Notes: generated by a model from the sequence alone, not told the origin. A stretch of 64,000 bases of DNA from Acinetobacter radioresistens DSM 6976 = NBRC 102413 = CIP 103788 (GCF_006757745.1 NZ_AP019740.1:930001-994000); one strand, 5' to 3'; counted from the stretch's first letter, positions 45,522-55,736 are shown. Translations and numbers: made by a program.

Positions 45522-47003
45522 CTATGACCAGAAGGTTTGAGCAGTGCAGAATTTTTCTAGAGCTTGAGCTGCCTCACGTAAAGCAGATTCTTGTCTGGCC
45601 TTAACCCAGCCAGCGGCATACCAGGCAGTAGGTTGTTGTGCAGCTGCGTCACGGAAAACCTCTTCTGCAATAATTAGATCATTATAATGCCCGAGAGCCT
45701 CCTGCACCGGACGTAGCTGCTTTAGATAGTGCTGGACCTCTTTTTCAGAATATAAGCTGCTCACAAATTCAATACCATAACGTAAGCGTTTAGCACGTTT
45801 GCGGGTACGATGCCGTTCTTCAGCTTCGAGCTGCATAAATTGCGATGCATCATGCACGATCTGCTGATGCATTTTCTCCAAACGTTTTTTAATTTTTTTC
45901 TTTACTTTAGTGGACTTATGCTGGTTTTCATTGGCAGAGCTGCCTGTATATGCAAAAGCCATCAGGTCGAGCAATGTGTTCATTACCATGACTGAACGTA
46001 CAACTGATCCAGCAGGATGTTCTGAATCATCAGATGCTGACGGTAATTCAATAGTAATTAAACCTTCCTGGACAATCTGAGGCAGAATGTCTGCTTCTAC
46101 TACATCGCGGTCACGTGCTGAACCAAGCTGGCTGAAGAGCTTACTCAGATTTTCTTCCCAGACAGGGTCTACAGCATCAGACCAGTTACTAAAAATCTTG
46201 AGGGCACTACGCAATCTGCGGATACCTACACGCGCCTGATGAGTATGTTCGGCATCAGCAACCTCTGCAGCAACTGCTGCCAGGTTCGGTAAAATTTGAT
46301 CGAGACAATTGGCCACGATTTTTCTTAAAACAGTATCAGTACTGTCTTCTTTCGATAATTCAATAGACTTGGCATGTACTGCTTTGGAGGCTTTTTGGCC
46401 GAGCGCCAGTAGCGTGCCCCGTTCAGCTTTACTTCTAACATCGAGCCAGAGTTGATATTTCTTGACCCAGCCTTGTGCAAAATGAATCAGGCTTTCAGCA
46501 GGGCCCTGTTTAAGTTCGAATTCAACTTCGTGAATAACATCGATATCATTTTGGGTACGGACTTCTCCCTGGTCGAGACATACTTCAATTTCTGCATTAT
46601 TAAAGTTAAAAATCCGGTAGATTCGCTGCACATCAGTTTCAAACTGTAATTCTAGCTCGGTTACCTGGTTCCCCAGTGTATTTTCCAGAAGAGTTTGAGC
46701 TTCAGGATGTTCTGCAAAAAAATTCAGATCAGGAAGTTCAGGCTCTTCACTACATATACCAAGATCAACTTCTGCTTCAATACGATGCAGATGATTTTTG
46801 CCAGCTGCCTTAAAAGTTTGAACCCAGTCTTCACCTTCCTTGCGTAGCCGCAGCGCCATCCCATTTTTAGAGAGTAATCGTTCTGGTGTATCAAAGTATT
46901 TGGCTTGCAGGTGAATAGACTGTGCAGTATCTGGCTGCAAAGCCTGCTTGAGTGATTTTTGTTGAGCCTCAGGAATTTGAAATTTTAATTCGATTTCCAG
47001 CAT
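45522..47003 (-). CDS. CYTH-CHAD domain protein, likely polyphosphate-related
   Basis: The 493-residue protein joins an N-terminal CYTH (triphosphate tunnel) domain, with the E-x-E-x-K signature in M-L-E-I-E-L-K, to a C-terminal CHAD domain (about 225-490) rich in His and Arg, with R-V-G-I-R-R-L-R-S-A-L near 255 and R-K-R-A-K-R-L-R-Y near 400. CYTH enzymes act on triphosphates, and CHAD domains bind polyphosphate. No polyphosphate kinase is nearby. Both domains look complete. Confidence 0.9.
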   Translation of the reverse strand: MLEIELKFQIPEAQQKSLKQALQPDTAQSIHLQAKYFDTPERLLSKNGMALRLRKEGEDWVQTFKAAGKNHLHRIEAEVDLGICSEEPELPDLNFFAEHPEAQTLLENTLGNQVTELELQFETDVQRIYRIFNFNNAEIEVCLDQGEVRTQNDIDVIHEVEFELKQGPAESLIHFAQGWVKKYQLWLDVRSKAERGTLLALGQKASKAVHAKSIELSKEDSTDTVLRKIVANCLDQILPNLAAVAAEVADAEHTHQARVGIRRLRSALKIFSNWSDAVDPVWEENLSKLFSQLGSARDRDVVEADILPQIVQEGLITIELPSASDDSEHPAGSVVRSVMVMNTLLDLMAFAYTGSSANENQHKSTKVKKKIKKRLEKMHQQIVHDASQFMQLEAEERHRTRKRAKRLRYGIEFVSSLYSEKEVQHYLKQLRPVQEALGHYNDLIIAEEVFRDAAAQQPTAWYAAGWVKARQESALREAAQALEKFCTAQTFWS

Positions 47004-47320
47004 TGAACAGTCTCCGAGTTCTCAATCACGCTAAAAAAATAGTGATATAAAATTTTAATCAGATCAGCTCTACCAGCTGAACAGCTATAAACATGAATTT
47101 TCACTATGACATAAAAAAAATAAACCACCAAATTTCCGGATTTAAAATAATATTATTAATTATTTGATTATATTAATTTATTTTTATTCATATATAAGCG
47201 TATTGTATCTTTTTGCTATCTTGAATCTATAAAGATTACAATTCAAAATGCTCAGCTTTATTTTGCTCAAGAAATGCAGTAACGTGAAAGAAAATAAATA
47301 ACCGGTATCAGGATGATTCC
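47004..47320. other. A+T-rich divergent gap
   Basis: About 317 bp between two divergent genes, very A+T-rich. An AGGATG site precedes the ATG at 47321; no other feature is clear. Confidence 0.4.
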
Positions 47321-47701
47321 ATGACAACTACACATTCAACCCATGAACTGAGCACAGAAATCAAATATCAGCTGCCAATACGTAATTATCACGAATTTTA
47401 CAGGTTCTATCTGACAGAGCACCGTAATATTATGAGCCGACGTCTACATGTAGCTGGGAGCAGTACAGGTTTATTACTGCTCGGTGTAAGTTTGGTTAAA
47501 TCTAAAAAACGTTATCTTCCACTTGCTTTGCTGGCTGGTTATGCTTGTGCTTGGGTAGGGCATTTTATGTTTGAGAAAAACAAACCTGCCAGCTTCAAAC
47601 AGCCCTTATACAGCTTTATTTCAGACTGGCGTATGTTTGCCGATGTCGTGCGTGGTAATTTAAGTCTAAAAGATCGCCGCTACGATAAAATTGACTCATA
47701 A
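47321..47701 (+). CDS. DUF962 / Mpo1-like membrane protein
   Basis: The 126-residue protein has the DUF962 start Y-H-E-F-Y-R-F-Y-L-T-E-H-R-N near residue 23, two hydrophobic segments (about 50-66 and 68-84) and a following G-H-F-M-F-E-K-N-K-P-A-S-F. Yeast Mpo1 of this family is an iron-dependent dioxygenase for alpha-oxidation of 2-hydroxy fatty acids, with conserved His residues; the bacterial role is untested. It lies 72 bp before thiE and could be co-transcribed. Confidence 0.82.
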   Translation: MTTTHSTHELSTEIKYQLPIRNYHEFYRFYLTEHRNIMSRRLHVAGSSTGLLLLGVSLVKSKKRYLPLALLAGYACAWVGHFMFEKNKPASFKQPLYSFISDWRMFADVVRGNLSLKDRRYDKIDS

Positions 47702-47773
47702 GCAGAGCTGATAAAAGCCTGAAATTTGTTATACTTTATTGATATTTTTATTTAAATTTAAAAGTGAGGTTTT

Positions 47774-48403
47774 ATGCGCGGTCTATATCTCATTACCAAT
47801 GATGATCCAATTGAGCTCTTACTGGAAAAATTGGAGGCTGCGCTAGCCACTCATCAAATTGAAATATTGCAGTACCGTCGTAAAAAAGTAGAAAAAGCTG
47901 ACCAATTGCATGAAGTGGAACGGATTAAAGCCCTATGCGATTTTTATAAGGTTCCTTTGGTGATTAATGATGATATTAGACTGGCCGCACAGTTTGGTCT
48001 AGGCGTGCACTTGGGGCAAACCGATGGTGAAATTATAGAGGCGAAAACTCAGTTACCAGAAAATATGATCATTGGCCGGACCTGCGCTAACTCAATTGAA
48101 CTGGCTGAACAGGCAATTGCAGATGGGGCAACCTATATTGCATTTGGTGCAATTTATGCGACTTGCAGCAAACCTGAAGCAGGTAATATCGGGCTGGAAA
48201 CTTTAAAGCTGGCACGCCAGAAGTTTAGTCTGCCTATTTGTGCCATTGGGGGGTTAACGGTTGAAAATGCTCAGCCTGTGATTCAAGCTGGAGCAGACCT
48301 TTGTGCAGTCATTAGTGATATATTGGCATTGCCGGCCGAAGAAATTCCAGGCCGCGTACAGGCTTGGGCTATTTTATTTGCAGAGACCCAGCCTGCTATA
48401 TAA
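47774..48403 (+). CDS. thiE: Thiamine-phosphate synthase
   Basis: ThiE joins HMP diphosphate and thiazole phosphate to thiamine phosphate. The 209-residue TIM barrel has R-G-L-Y-L-I-T-N at its start, the Y-R-R-K motif near residue 35, V-I-N-D-D, G-V-H-L-G-Q-T-D near 77 and the late A-I-G-G-L-T phosphate site. No TPP riboswitch is seen in the short upstream gap. It lies 44 bp before hemL, a common arrangement in this group. Confidence 0.93.
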   Translation: MRGLYLITNDDPIELLLEKLEAALATHQIEILQYRRKKVEKADQLHEVERIKALCDFYKVPLVINDDIRLAAQFGLGVHLGQTDGEIIEAKTQLPENMIIGRTCANSIELAEQAIADGATYIAFGAIYATCSKPEAGNIGLETLKLARQKFSLPICAIGGLTVENAQPVIQAGADLCAVISDILALPAEEIPGRVQAWAILFAETQPAI

Positions 48404-48447
48404 GCTGAATATTTTAATTTTATTGTGATTATTAGTTGAGACCTTCC

Positions 48448-49749
48448 ATGAGCTTATCTCCAAAGCAAGAGCAGTTATTCAAGCAAGCCAGTAAACATAT
48501 TCCGGGTGGCGTAAACTCTCCGGTGCGTGCATTTAATGGTGTAGGGGGAACGCCGGTCTTTATTAAAAAAGCTGCAGGTGCTTATCTTTGGGACGAAGAT
48601 GATAAGCGTTATGTTGACTATGTAGGCTCATGGGGTCCAATGATCCTGGGTCATGCACATCCAGATATTATTCAGGCAGTACAAAACGCCGCTCAGGATG
48701 GTTTGAGTTTTGGTGCACCTACTGTTCATGAAACTACACTGGCAGATATTATCTGTGAGATCATGCCATCTATTGAAATGGTGCGTATGACCAACTCAGG
48801 TACAGAAGCTACCATGACCGCGATCCGTTTAGCTCGTGGTTATACCGGTCGAGACAAGATTGTTAAATTTGAAGGCTGTTATCATGGCCATTCGGATTCA
48901 TTACTGGTAAAAGCAGGTTCAGGTTTGTTAACCAAAGGGGAAGGTGAGCCAACCTCTAAAGGTGTACCAGCAGATTTTGCCAAACATACCTTAACTCTGC
49001 CTTACAACAATATTGCTGCTTTAAAAGAGTGTTTTGCAAAATTTGGCCATGAAATTGCTGGTGTCATTGTAGAACCGGTTGCAGGGAATATGAATCTGGT
49101 TAAGCCTATTGATGGTTTCCTGCAAGCAATCCGTGATGTCTGTGATGAATACAAGTCCGTCTTTATCATTGATGAAGTAATGACAGGTTTCCGGGTTGCT
49201 CTAGGTGGTGCACAGGCTTTTTACGATGTTAAGCCTGACCTGACTACACTGGGTAAAATTATTGGGGCCGGGTTACCCGTAGGTGCTTTCGGCGGAAAGC
49301 GCGAAATTATGCAATGCATCGCGCCTTTGGGTGGGGTATATCAGGCTGGTACATTATCTGGTAATCCGCTTGCCATGCGTGCTGGTATTGAAATGTTTAA
49401 AAATTTACGCCAACCGGGTTTTTATGAAAATCTTACAGTTAAACTCGAGAAACTGTTAACAGGTTTACAGCAAGCCGCAGATGAGATTGGTATACCTTTT
49501 AAAACCCAGCAGGCCGGCGGTATGTTTGGTCTGTACTTTACTGATCAGGAAGATATCACCAGTTTTGATTCAATGCTGGCCTGTGATGTAGAAGCTTTTA
49601 AAAAGTTTTTCCACGGTATGTTAAAACGTGGTGTTAATCTTGCACCTTCTGCTTTTGAAGCTGGATTTATCTCGGCAGCCCATAGTGATGAAGATATAAC
49701 TTTTACTATTCAGGCAGCAAAAGAAACATTTGAAGAAATGAAAGCTTAA
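48448..49749 (+). CDS. hemL: Glutamate-1-semialdehyde 2,1-aminomutase
   Basis: HemL makes 5-aminolevulinate from glutamate-1-semialdehyde in C5-pathway haem synthesis. I start at ATG 48448 (M-S-L-S-P-K-Q), giving 433 residues; an in-frame TTG at 48436 is less likely. Family features are [14 protein letters not shown] near the start, [10 protein letters not shown] near 120, D-E-V-M-T-G-F-R near 245 and the PLP Lys in [10 protein letters not shown] terminator follows. Confidence 0.97.
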   Translation: MSLSPKQEQLFKQASKHIPGGVNSPVRAFNGVGGTPVFIKKAAGAYLWDEDDKRYVDYVGSWGPMILGHAHPDIIQAVQNAAQDGLSFGAPTVHETTLADIICEIMPSIEMVRMTNSGTEATMTAIRLARGYTGRDKIVKFEGCYHGHSDSLLVKAGSGLLTKGEGEPTSKGVPADFAKHTLTLPYNNIAALKECFAKFGHEIAGVIVEPVAGNMNLVKPIDGFLQAIRDVCDEYKSVFIIDEVMTGFRVALGGAQAFYDVKPDLTTLGKIIGAGLPVGAFGGKREIMQCIAPLGGVYQAGTLSGNPLAMRAGIEMFKNLRQPGFYENLTVKLEKLLTGLQQAADEIGIPFKTQQAGGMFGLYFTDQEDITSFDSMLACDVEAFKKFFHGMLKRGVNLAPSAFEAGFISAAHSDEDITFTIQAAKETFEEMKA

Positions 49750-49772
49750 CAGTTTTGAAGTCATGCAGGAAC

Positions 49773-49797
49773 AACCCGATCCTGGTCGGGTTTTTTC
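49773..49797 (+). terminator. hemL terminator
   Basis: Arms AACCCGA/TCGGGTT around TCCTGG-type loop, followed by Ts. Confidence 0.85.
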
Positions 49798-49855
49798 AAC
49801 CTATTTGCTCATGTGTGTTCTCAGTAAAGCAGAAATAATAGATTTTTTATTTAAT

Positions 49856-50638
49856 CTATTCGTGAAAATCAAAAATTTCTAGCGACTCTACGTAGGGTAA
49901 AATAAGATATTGATGAGCAAGTAAATGCTGTTTTAATTGTATATAGCCTATTTGACTAGACTGATAAATTTTCTTTAGTTCGTTCAGAAGTTCATCTATT
50001 TTGCTTTCATTAAACCTTGTGGTTTTAATAAAAAATAATAAACTTGCGCCTAGACCTATATACTCTAAGCCAAAATTTTGATCTAAGTGCTGAATCAGGC
50101 TAAAGGTCTCAAAAGGATTTAAATTACCAGCAAAGTAGCCATTAAGTTGTGCTGCAAATTTATAAGTTTCATTGGTAGTATCCACCAATTTTACTTGAAT
50201 AATTTCATCTAGAATCTGTTCAGGATATTTGTTGATTTTAATTAGAAGAGATAAATCCTGCTCACTATAATTGAACTTATTATACAACCTGTTAATCTCT
50301 ATTAGATGTTCAGGTTTTAAAAGTTGCTGGATATGATATTGAAACTCAAAGGATTTGACATTATCCCAACTACTGTCTAGATCATCTTTAACAAGTTCAG
50401 TGGTATCGAAATATAGTCTATCTTCCATGGACGCATGCATGGAAGTGTATTCACATTGTCCAATATCTTCTAAAAGAAAAAGTACTTTTTTGACAGAATT
50501 TTGTCTTTTAAGCTGGAAATATAGATCAAGGAGAGCTTGCCAGGATTTAACTTCATGAACAGTAGCAAAGCATATTAATTCCTGCGCCTCATCATTTATA
50601 AGAGGATCCTTTTTATTTTCAATATAAAGCGTGACCAT
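49856..50638 (-). CDS. Hypothetical protein, 260 residues, A+T-rich gene
   Basis: I do not recognise this protein. It is acidic, Leu/Ile/Asn-rich, without signal peptide, and mostly helical by eye. A possible N-terminal alpha/beta part contains E-L-I-C-F-A-T-V and K-K-V-L-F-L-L-E-D, followed by a helical region with N-E-L-K-K-I-Y near 225. The gene is noticeably richer in A+T and in AAT/AAA/TTA-type codons than its neighbours, which suggests accessory or recent origin. It is convergent with hemL and divergent from the next gene. Confidence 0.6.
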   Translation of the reverse strand: MVTLYIENKKDPLINDEAQELICFATVHEVKSWQALLDLYFQLKRQNSVKKVLFLLEDIGQCEYTSMHASMEDRLYFDTTELVKDDLDSSWDNVKSFEFQYHIQQLLKPEHLIEINRLYNKFNYSEQDLSLLIKINKYPEQILDEIIQVKLVDTTNETYKFAAQLNGYFAGNLNPFETFSLIQHLDQNFGLEYIGLGASLLFFIKTTRFNESKIDELLNELKKIYQSSQIGYIQLKQHLLAHQYLILPYVESLEIFDFHE

Positions 50639-50824
50639 AATAATATTTTTAAATTAATCTGTTTGCTTGAGAGATTTATATCATAAAAATAATGATCTCT
50701 AACTGAATAATACTAGCGTAAAAAATCCTCACATTTATTAAATAACTGATATATAAAACTTCCAAATTCTAATCCGGCCCATCAGTTATTATAATGGGTG
50801 CTTAATCCTTCTAAAGAGTCCTTA

Positions 50825-51316
50825 ATGCTGTACGCGATGCCCAAGAAAATCCAGCTTGCCCCATCTCAAGCCAAATGGCAAATTTCATCATCAGGCTCGG
50901 TTTTGGTACTGGTTGGATTACATAATTTAAAAATGCAGGCTATGGTTCAGAAAACTGATCTTATGAGTAATCTTGTTCAAATCAATAACAAGGCTGTAAC
51001 TTTAAATATTCCTGTGGTCGACCTGTATGGCGATGACCTGATACAAGGTATGCAGCAGCTTGGTGAATATACTTCCACTCATCCCCAATTAGTCTTCACA
51101 GGACAGGTAACACCGATGCTCAAACAGATTCTGCCGCATCTGCAAAGCGTGACGGATCAACTCTGTATTGTGGATGATGCCATCTTGCTGGCTAATCAGG
51201 AACAGCATATTCAATGGATAGAAAATATCTCGAAAGAAGGTTTGCACCATATGAACAGTTATAGTTTAACCCGGCTTTGGGATTTGAGTGCTCCATCAAG
51301 TTATATAGTTTCCTAA
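50825..51316 (+). CDS. Hypothetical protein, degenerate isochorismatase-like
   Basis: I start at ATG 50825 (M-L-Y-A-M-P-K-K), giving 163 residues; a GTG at 50798 is in frame. The order G-S-V-L-V-L-V-G-L-H-N near residue 25, N-I-P-V-V-D-L near 65, a C-I-V-D-D-A-I-L-L-A near 120 and H-H-M-N-S-Y-S near 140 resembles the isochorismatase-like hydrolase fold, but the catalytic D-K-C triad is not evident. If so, it has lost catalysis. This resemblance is by eye only and uncertain. Confidence 0.6.
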   Translation: MLYAMPKKIQLAPSQAKWQISSSGSVLVLVGLHNLKMQAMVQKTDLMSNLVQINNKAVTLNIPVVDLYGDDLIQGMQQLGEYTSTHPQLVFTGQVTPMLKQILPHLQSVTDQLCIVDDAILLANQEQHIQWIENISKEGLHHMNSYSLTRLWDLSAPSSYIVS

Positions 51317-51487
51317 GTGAATTGCTCGATTATATTTTGCAGTTAGCAAAAATTTTGGCCCTGATTGAGCAGTTTTCTTAACATAATCGGAAATTTCATC
51401 ACCAATTGCCTAAATGCGCATTGTAATTATTCTCCAAGATTTCTATTATTGCCGGCTTGTTTTTAAATTCGCGATCGGAATAAAGCA

Positions 51488-52132
51488 TTGGGTAATTTTC
51501 TAGCCGAACACCTGATTCATCGTGATGAAGACTTTATGGTAATTCATAAACCATCAGGCATACTCAGTGTTCCCGGTAAAGGTGAAGCATTGTCTGACAG
51601 CGTTCTGACACGTCTGGTCGCAATTGAACCTAAAACACTTTTAATTCATCGTCTGGATCGGGATACCTCGGGTATTCTGGTTTTCGGTTTATCCCGGCGT
51701 GGACAAAATTCAATTGCCAGACAATTTCAGGAACGCCAGACAACGAAAACCTATCAGGCGCTGGTAGCAGGGCATCTGCAAGGTGAAGGAACTATAGATG
51801 TTCCTGTCGTTTATGATCCAGCTCATCCGCCTTTGCATATTGCAGATGCTCATCATAATAAGCCAGCATTGACACATTGGCAGGCAATTGAGCAATTCGA
51901 AATAAACGGTCAGCAGGTGACGCGTGTCAAACTGGTTCCAGTTACCGGTCGTTCGCATCAGCTTCGTGTACACATGCAGTATCTTGGCCATGCTATTGTT
52001 GGCGATACCTTATATGCAGATCTGGAGCAGCAACAGTTGATGCCCCGTTTATGCCTGCATGCCGAGCAGCTGGGATTTGCGCATCCGCAGACCGGTGAGG
52101 CTTTAAATTTCTATTGCCCGGTCCCATTTTAA
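51488..52132 (+). CDS. RluA-family pseudouridine synthase
   Basis: The 214-residue protein has the RluA-family active-site motif H-R-L-D-R-D-T-S-G, the start I-H-K-P-S-G-I-L-S-V-P-G-K-G and the late T-G-R-S-H-Q-L-R-V-H-M. The length and sequence fit RluA (23S U746/tRNA U32 in E. coli) rather than RluC/D, as no S4 domain is present. No ATG fits: the TTG at 51488 (G-G-A eight bases upstream) gives the full domain; the next ATG would delete its start. Target site is inferred. Confidence 0.85.
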   Translation: MGNFLAEHLIHRDEDFMVIHKPSGILSVPGKGEALSDSVLTRLVAIEPKTLLIHRLDRDTSGILVFGLSRRGQNSIARQFQERQTTKTYQALVAGHLQGEGTIDVPVVYDPAHPPLHIADAHHNKPALTHWQAIEQFEINGQQVTRVKLVPVTGRSHQLRVHMQYLGHAIVGDTLYADLEQQQLMPRLCLHAEQLGFAHPQTGEALNFYCPVPF

Positions 52133-52282
52133 ATAAAATACATATTTTCGAGATTTATTAGAGTTCTCCTTCGGGCGAGCTTTATGCCAAAATACATTGC
52201 TTAAAGACTACATAAACATACTCAAAAACTATCGGGTTTGAGTTTTAAAATGTAGTGCTAACTTGAAATAAAGGTGGAAAAA

Positions 52283-55111
52283 TTGCAGCAGTTCGCTATT
52301 GGTCAACGTTGGTTATCAGATACAGAGACAGAACTCGGTTTAGGTGTTCTTATTGATGTTGATGAGCGATCGATCAGCATTTTATTCCCAAAAAGCGATG
52401 AAACTCGTGTTTATGCGCGAAATAATGCACCATTGTCCCGTATCATTTTCAATATTAATGATGAAATTCAGGATCAGGAAGGCCATAAATGGCTGGTCGA
52501 GTCGCTTGAAGACCGCCACGGGGTAGTTCGTTATAATGTTGTCCGTACCTTGGAAAATGGTGAACAGGAACGCAAAGCGCTGAATGAAACCCGTGTAGGT
52601 GCCCAGATTCAGCTTTCCAAGCCTTTAGACCGACTGCTGGCTAGTCAGATTGACTATAAAGAGTGGTATGACCTGCGTATTGAAGCACTCATCATGCAGG
52701 CACAAATGCAGACCAGTCCGTTACGAGGGCTGATTGGGCCCCGAGTCGGGCTTATTCCTCACCAACTCTATATTGCCCATGAAGTAGGACAACGCTTTGC
52801 ACCACGTGTTTTACTGGCCGATGAAGTCGGATTGGGTAAAACAATTGAGGCTGGCCTGATTATTCACCAGCAGCTTAAAACTGGTCGTTCTGAACGTATT
52901 TTAATTCTAGTACCGGATTCACTGCAATATCAGTGGATGATTGAAATGCGTCGCCGTTTCAATCTGCAATTTTCGCTATTTGACTTAACCCGTACTGCCG
53001 CGATCAAGGAACATGATCCTGAGTTAAATCCGTTTCTGACCGAACAATGCATCATTGCCAGTATTGATCTGATGATTGACCATGATGACCTGCGTGAACA
53101 GGCGGTAGAAGCCGGCTTCGACTTACTGGTTGTCGATGAGGCACATCACCTGATGTGGAGCGAGGAAGAAGGCGGGAATGACCGTTACGACCTGATTGAG
53201 GAACTGGCTGAAAAGACCCCGGGCGTGCTGCTATTAACCGCAACACCTGAGCAGTTAGGGGTAGAGAGCCATTTTGCTCGCCTACGTCTGCTTGATCCTC
53301 AACGTTTCAGCTCACTTGAACGTTTTCTGGATGAAGAAGCGCAGTACCAGCATACAGCCCAGATTGCTGAAGTCTTAATGTCTGATGAGCCGCTTTCTGA
53401 ACAGCATTTAAATGCTGTTCAAGACCTGTTGGGCCACCAGATTGAAGACCAGCCTGAACAGCGTTTCCGGGCCATTCACGAGTTACTTGACCGGCATGGC
53501 ACTGGCCGTATTCTGTTCCGTAATACGCGGGAGGCCATCCAGGGCTTTCCTGGTCGTGACTGCCGTCCGGCACCATTGCCAGCACCTGAAACCTGGTCAA
53601 TGGACGGTAAACTTCGCGAACAGATGTGGCCGGAAGAAGGTCAAATCGATGGCGCATGGATGGAAAGTGATCCGCGCGTTGCATGGTTAATGGAAATGCT
53701 GCGCAAAGATTTGAAACATAATAAGGTGTTGCTCATTGCTCGCAGCGGACCTGTAGTTGAAGCGTTGGAAAATGCGTTACGTCTACATGCAGGTATTCGT
53801 ACAGCCATGTTCCATGAAGGCATGAGCCTGCTGGAACGTGACCAGGCTGCTGCATATTTTGCTGAAGAAAGCTATGGTGCGCAGATTCTGCTCTGTTCAG
53901 AGATTGGTTCTGAAGGGCGGAACTTCCAGTTTGCATCTGACCTGATTTTATTCGATTTGCCTGCGAATCCCGATGTTCTGGAACAGCGAATTGGTCGTTT
54001 GGACCGGATAGGTCAGCAGAACCGTATCCAGATTCATGTACCTTATCTGGTGGGTACAGCTCAAGAGCGTATGTTCCGCTGGTACAATGAAGCATTGAAT
54101 ATTTTTAGTAATATTTCACCAGCTGCACAGACTCTGCAGGAAAACTTTATTGTTGAGCTGAAGGATTGTTTACTGTCTGATCAGGGGCAAACCTTTGAGG
54201 ATTTACTGGAAGAAGTGAATGTACAACGTCAGGCACTGGAGAGTGAACTGCAGGCTGGTCGTGACCGCTTGCTGGAATATAACTCTTGTCGGCCAATTGT
54301 TGCACAGGAAATTGTTCAGGCACTTGAAGATTATGATGACAATACCACTTTGCCAATGTTTATGAAGCGTTTTATGGCTTCAACCAATATTGATTTTGAT
54401 GAGCAAAGTAATGGTACAGTAATCATTAAACCAACTGACCAGATGCAGGTTCAAGGTCTGACTCTAGATGAAGAAGGCATGACTGCAACCTTCTATCGCG
54501 ATCAGGCCCAGATCCGTGAAGATGCTCAATATCTGACACTTGAGCATCCATTTACTGAAAGTGTAATGGAAGTGATCCGTACACAGTCTTTCGGGAGTAC
54601 CAATGTTGCAGTACTTAAGTCGAATGCATTAAAGCAGGGCTCAGTATTGCTTGAAATATGGTTTAAGGTCGATGTAGTAGCGCCAAAGGCATTAAATTTA
54701 CAGTCAAGCCTGCCAAAACAGTTAGTACGTGTATTACTGAGTGAAAATGGCCAGGATTTATCTGAAAAGATTGATCCTTCGATTTTGAAACCTTATCTAC
54801 ATCATCTGGATGGTAATAGTTGCCGTCAGGTGGTCAAGGCACGCCGTGAAGTCATTGATGCACGTTATAAACAGGCGCTGGATATTGCCAGAGTTGCATT
54901 GCCTGAGCTTAAGCAGCAGGCAAAAGAAATTTATGGTAGCAAATGGCAGTATGAAATTGACCGTCTGAGTTATCTGAAACAGTTTAACCCTAGTATCCGG
55001 CAGGATGAGATTGAACGATTGCAAAAACTGCAGAGAGAAGGCTTGAACTTGCTTGATGGCCTATCGGTTACGCCAGAAGCAATTCAGGTGCTGGTTGTAG
55101 TTAAACCTTAA
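52283..55111 (+). CDS. rapA: RNA polymerase-associated ATPase RapA
   Basis: RapA is a Swi2/Snf2-type ATPase that recycles RNA polymerase after termination. The ~942-residue protein has the N-terminal double Tudor-like region (about 1-110), the Walker A D-E-V-G-L-G-K-T-I-E-A-G, the box V-V-D-E-A-H-H and the helicase C motif R-I-G-R-L-D-R-I-G-Q. I prefer TTG 52283 because AAGGTGG lies just upstream with proper spacing; the GTG at 52274 is itself part of that site. This gives M-Q-Q-F-A-I-G-Q as the start. A terminator follows. Confidence 0.95.
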   Translation: MQQFAIGQRWLSDTETELGLGVLIDVDERSISILFPKSDETRVYARNNAPLSRIIFNINDEIQDQEGHKWLVESLEDRHGVVRYNVVRTLENGEQERKALNETRVGAQIQLSKPLDRLLASQIDYKEWYDLRIEALIMQAQMQTSPLRGLIGPRVGLIPHQLYIAHEVGQRFAPRVLLADEVGLGKTIEAGLIIHQQLKTGRSERILILVPDSLQYQWMIEMRRRFNLQFSLFDLTRTAAIKEHDPELNPFLTEQCIIASIDLMIDHDDLREQAVEAGFDLLVVDEAHHLMWSEEEGGNDRYDLIEELAEKTPGVLLLTATPEQLGVESHFARLRLLDPQRFSSLERFLDEEAQYQHTAQIAEVLMSDEPLSEQHLNAVQDLLGHQIEDQPEQRFRAIHELLDRHGTGRILFRNTREAIQGFPGRDCRPAPLPAPETWSMDGKLREQMWPEEGQIDGAWMESDPRVAWLMEMLRKDLKHNKVLLIARSGPVVEALENALRLHAGIRTAMFHEGMSLLERDQAAAYFAEESYGAQILLCSEIGSEGRNFQFASDLILFDLPANPDVLEQRIGRLDRIGQQNRIQIHVPYLVGTAQERMFRWYNEALNIFSNISPAAQTLQENFIVELKDCLLSDQGQTFEDLLEEVNVQRQALESELQAGRDRLLEYNSCRPIVAQEIVQALEDYDDNTTLPMFMKRFMASTNIDFDEQSNGTVIIKPTDQMQVQGLTLDEEGMTATFYRDQAQIREDAQYLTLEHPFTESVMEVIRTQSFGSTNVAVLKSNALKQGSVLLEIWFKVDVVAPKALNLQSSLPKQLVRVLLSENGQDLSEKIDPSILKPYLHHLDGNSCRQVVKARREVIDARYKQALDIARVALPELKQQAKEIYGSKWQYEIDRLSYLKQFNPSIRQDEIERLQKLQREGLNLLDGLSVTPEAIQVLVVVKP

Positions 55112-55119
55112 AAATATTT

Positions 55120-55155
55120 AAAGAAAGAGCTTCCTTGGTAGAGGCTCTTTCTTTG
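55120..55155. terminator. rapA terminator
   Basis: Arms AGAAAGAGC/GCTCTTTCT, T-rich at the right and A-rich at the left, between convergent genes. Confidence 0.75.
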
Positions 55156-55171
55156 TATAAGTATTTTGTAT

Positions 55172-55561
55172 TTATGTCTGAGGTAACTGAAACAGGCAAC
55201 GCCCCAGCTGCTCTATTTCATGGTCAAATTCATATTCACTATTTAGCATGCGATAACGGTTCTTTAGACCTGCATAGGCAGGATGAGCTGCATCTACATA
55301 CACCCAGACATGTGATCGGGCTGGAAGGGTTGCTAAATTAACTGCTTCTAATGCTGGCCGTTTGATGGCTATAGCTATAAAAGGATTAATATAGGCATAG
55401 GACAGGGCATAATCTGCCTCCTGTTCAGAAGCAACAATAATATCTGCGTCAAATTTCTCACAGTTTTGATGGATAGTTTCTAAAATACAGGATTGAGGCT
55501 GAGATAAATCCAGTTGTATATACTGCTGCCGAAGTTTAGGGAAAGTATTGATCAGGCGCAT
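55172..55561 (-). CDS. Hypothetical protein, 129 residues
   Basis: I start at ATG 55561 (M-R-L-I-N-T-F-P-K) because AAGGAG lies five bases upstream on the minus strand; seven further residues are open in frame but lie over that site. The protein is small and soluble with an alpha/beta feel (A-D-I-I-V-A-S-E, F-I-A-I-A-I-K, H-V-W-V-Y-V-D-A-A-H). I recognise no family. It lies between rapA and the DesT-like regulator and shares no obvious operon. Confidence 0.65.
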   Translation of the reverse strand: MRLINTFPKLRQQYIQLDLSQPQSCILETIHQNCEKFDADIIVASEQEADYALSYAYINPFIAIAIKRPALEAVNLATLPARSHVWVYVDAAHPAYAGLKNRYRMLNSEYEFDHEIEQLGRCLFQLPQT

Positions 55562-55736
55562 TTCAGCTCCTTTAAAACTCACCAGATGGATTTTTTATAG
55601 CTGTTTTTACCGCAAACAACTACAAGGAAAGCGTAAATAAATGCAGTAAATATTTTAAATAACCAGACTTAAACTGAATTTTCGGAAAGAAGAAAGCGGC
55701 CTATTTAGCCGCTATTTTCACTGCTCTATAAAAAGA

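Noticed and set aside
47702..47773. TPP riboswitch before thiE
   Set aside because: The gap of 72 bp is too short and lacks the THI-box core.
53307..53684. A 125-residue minus-strand frame in rapA
   Set aside because: Low-complexity antisense translation; the plus strand encodes conserved Snf2 motifs throughout.
55135..55341. A 68-residue plus-strand gene after rapA
   Set aside because: It begins in the rapA terminator and is antisense to the 129-residue gene, which has a strong AAGGAG site.
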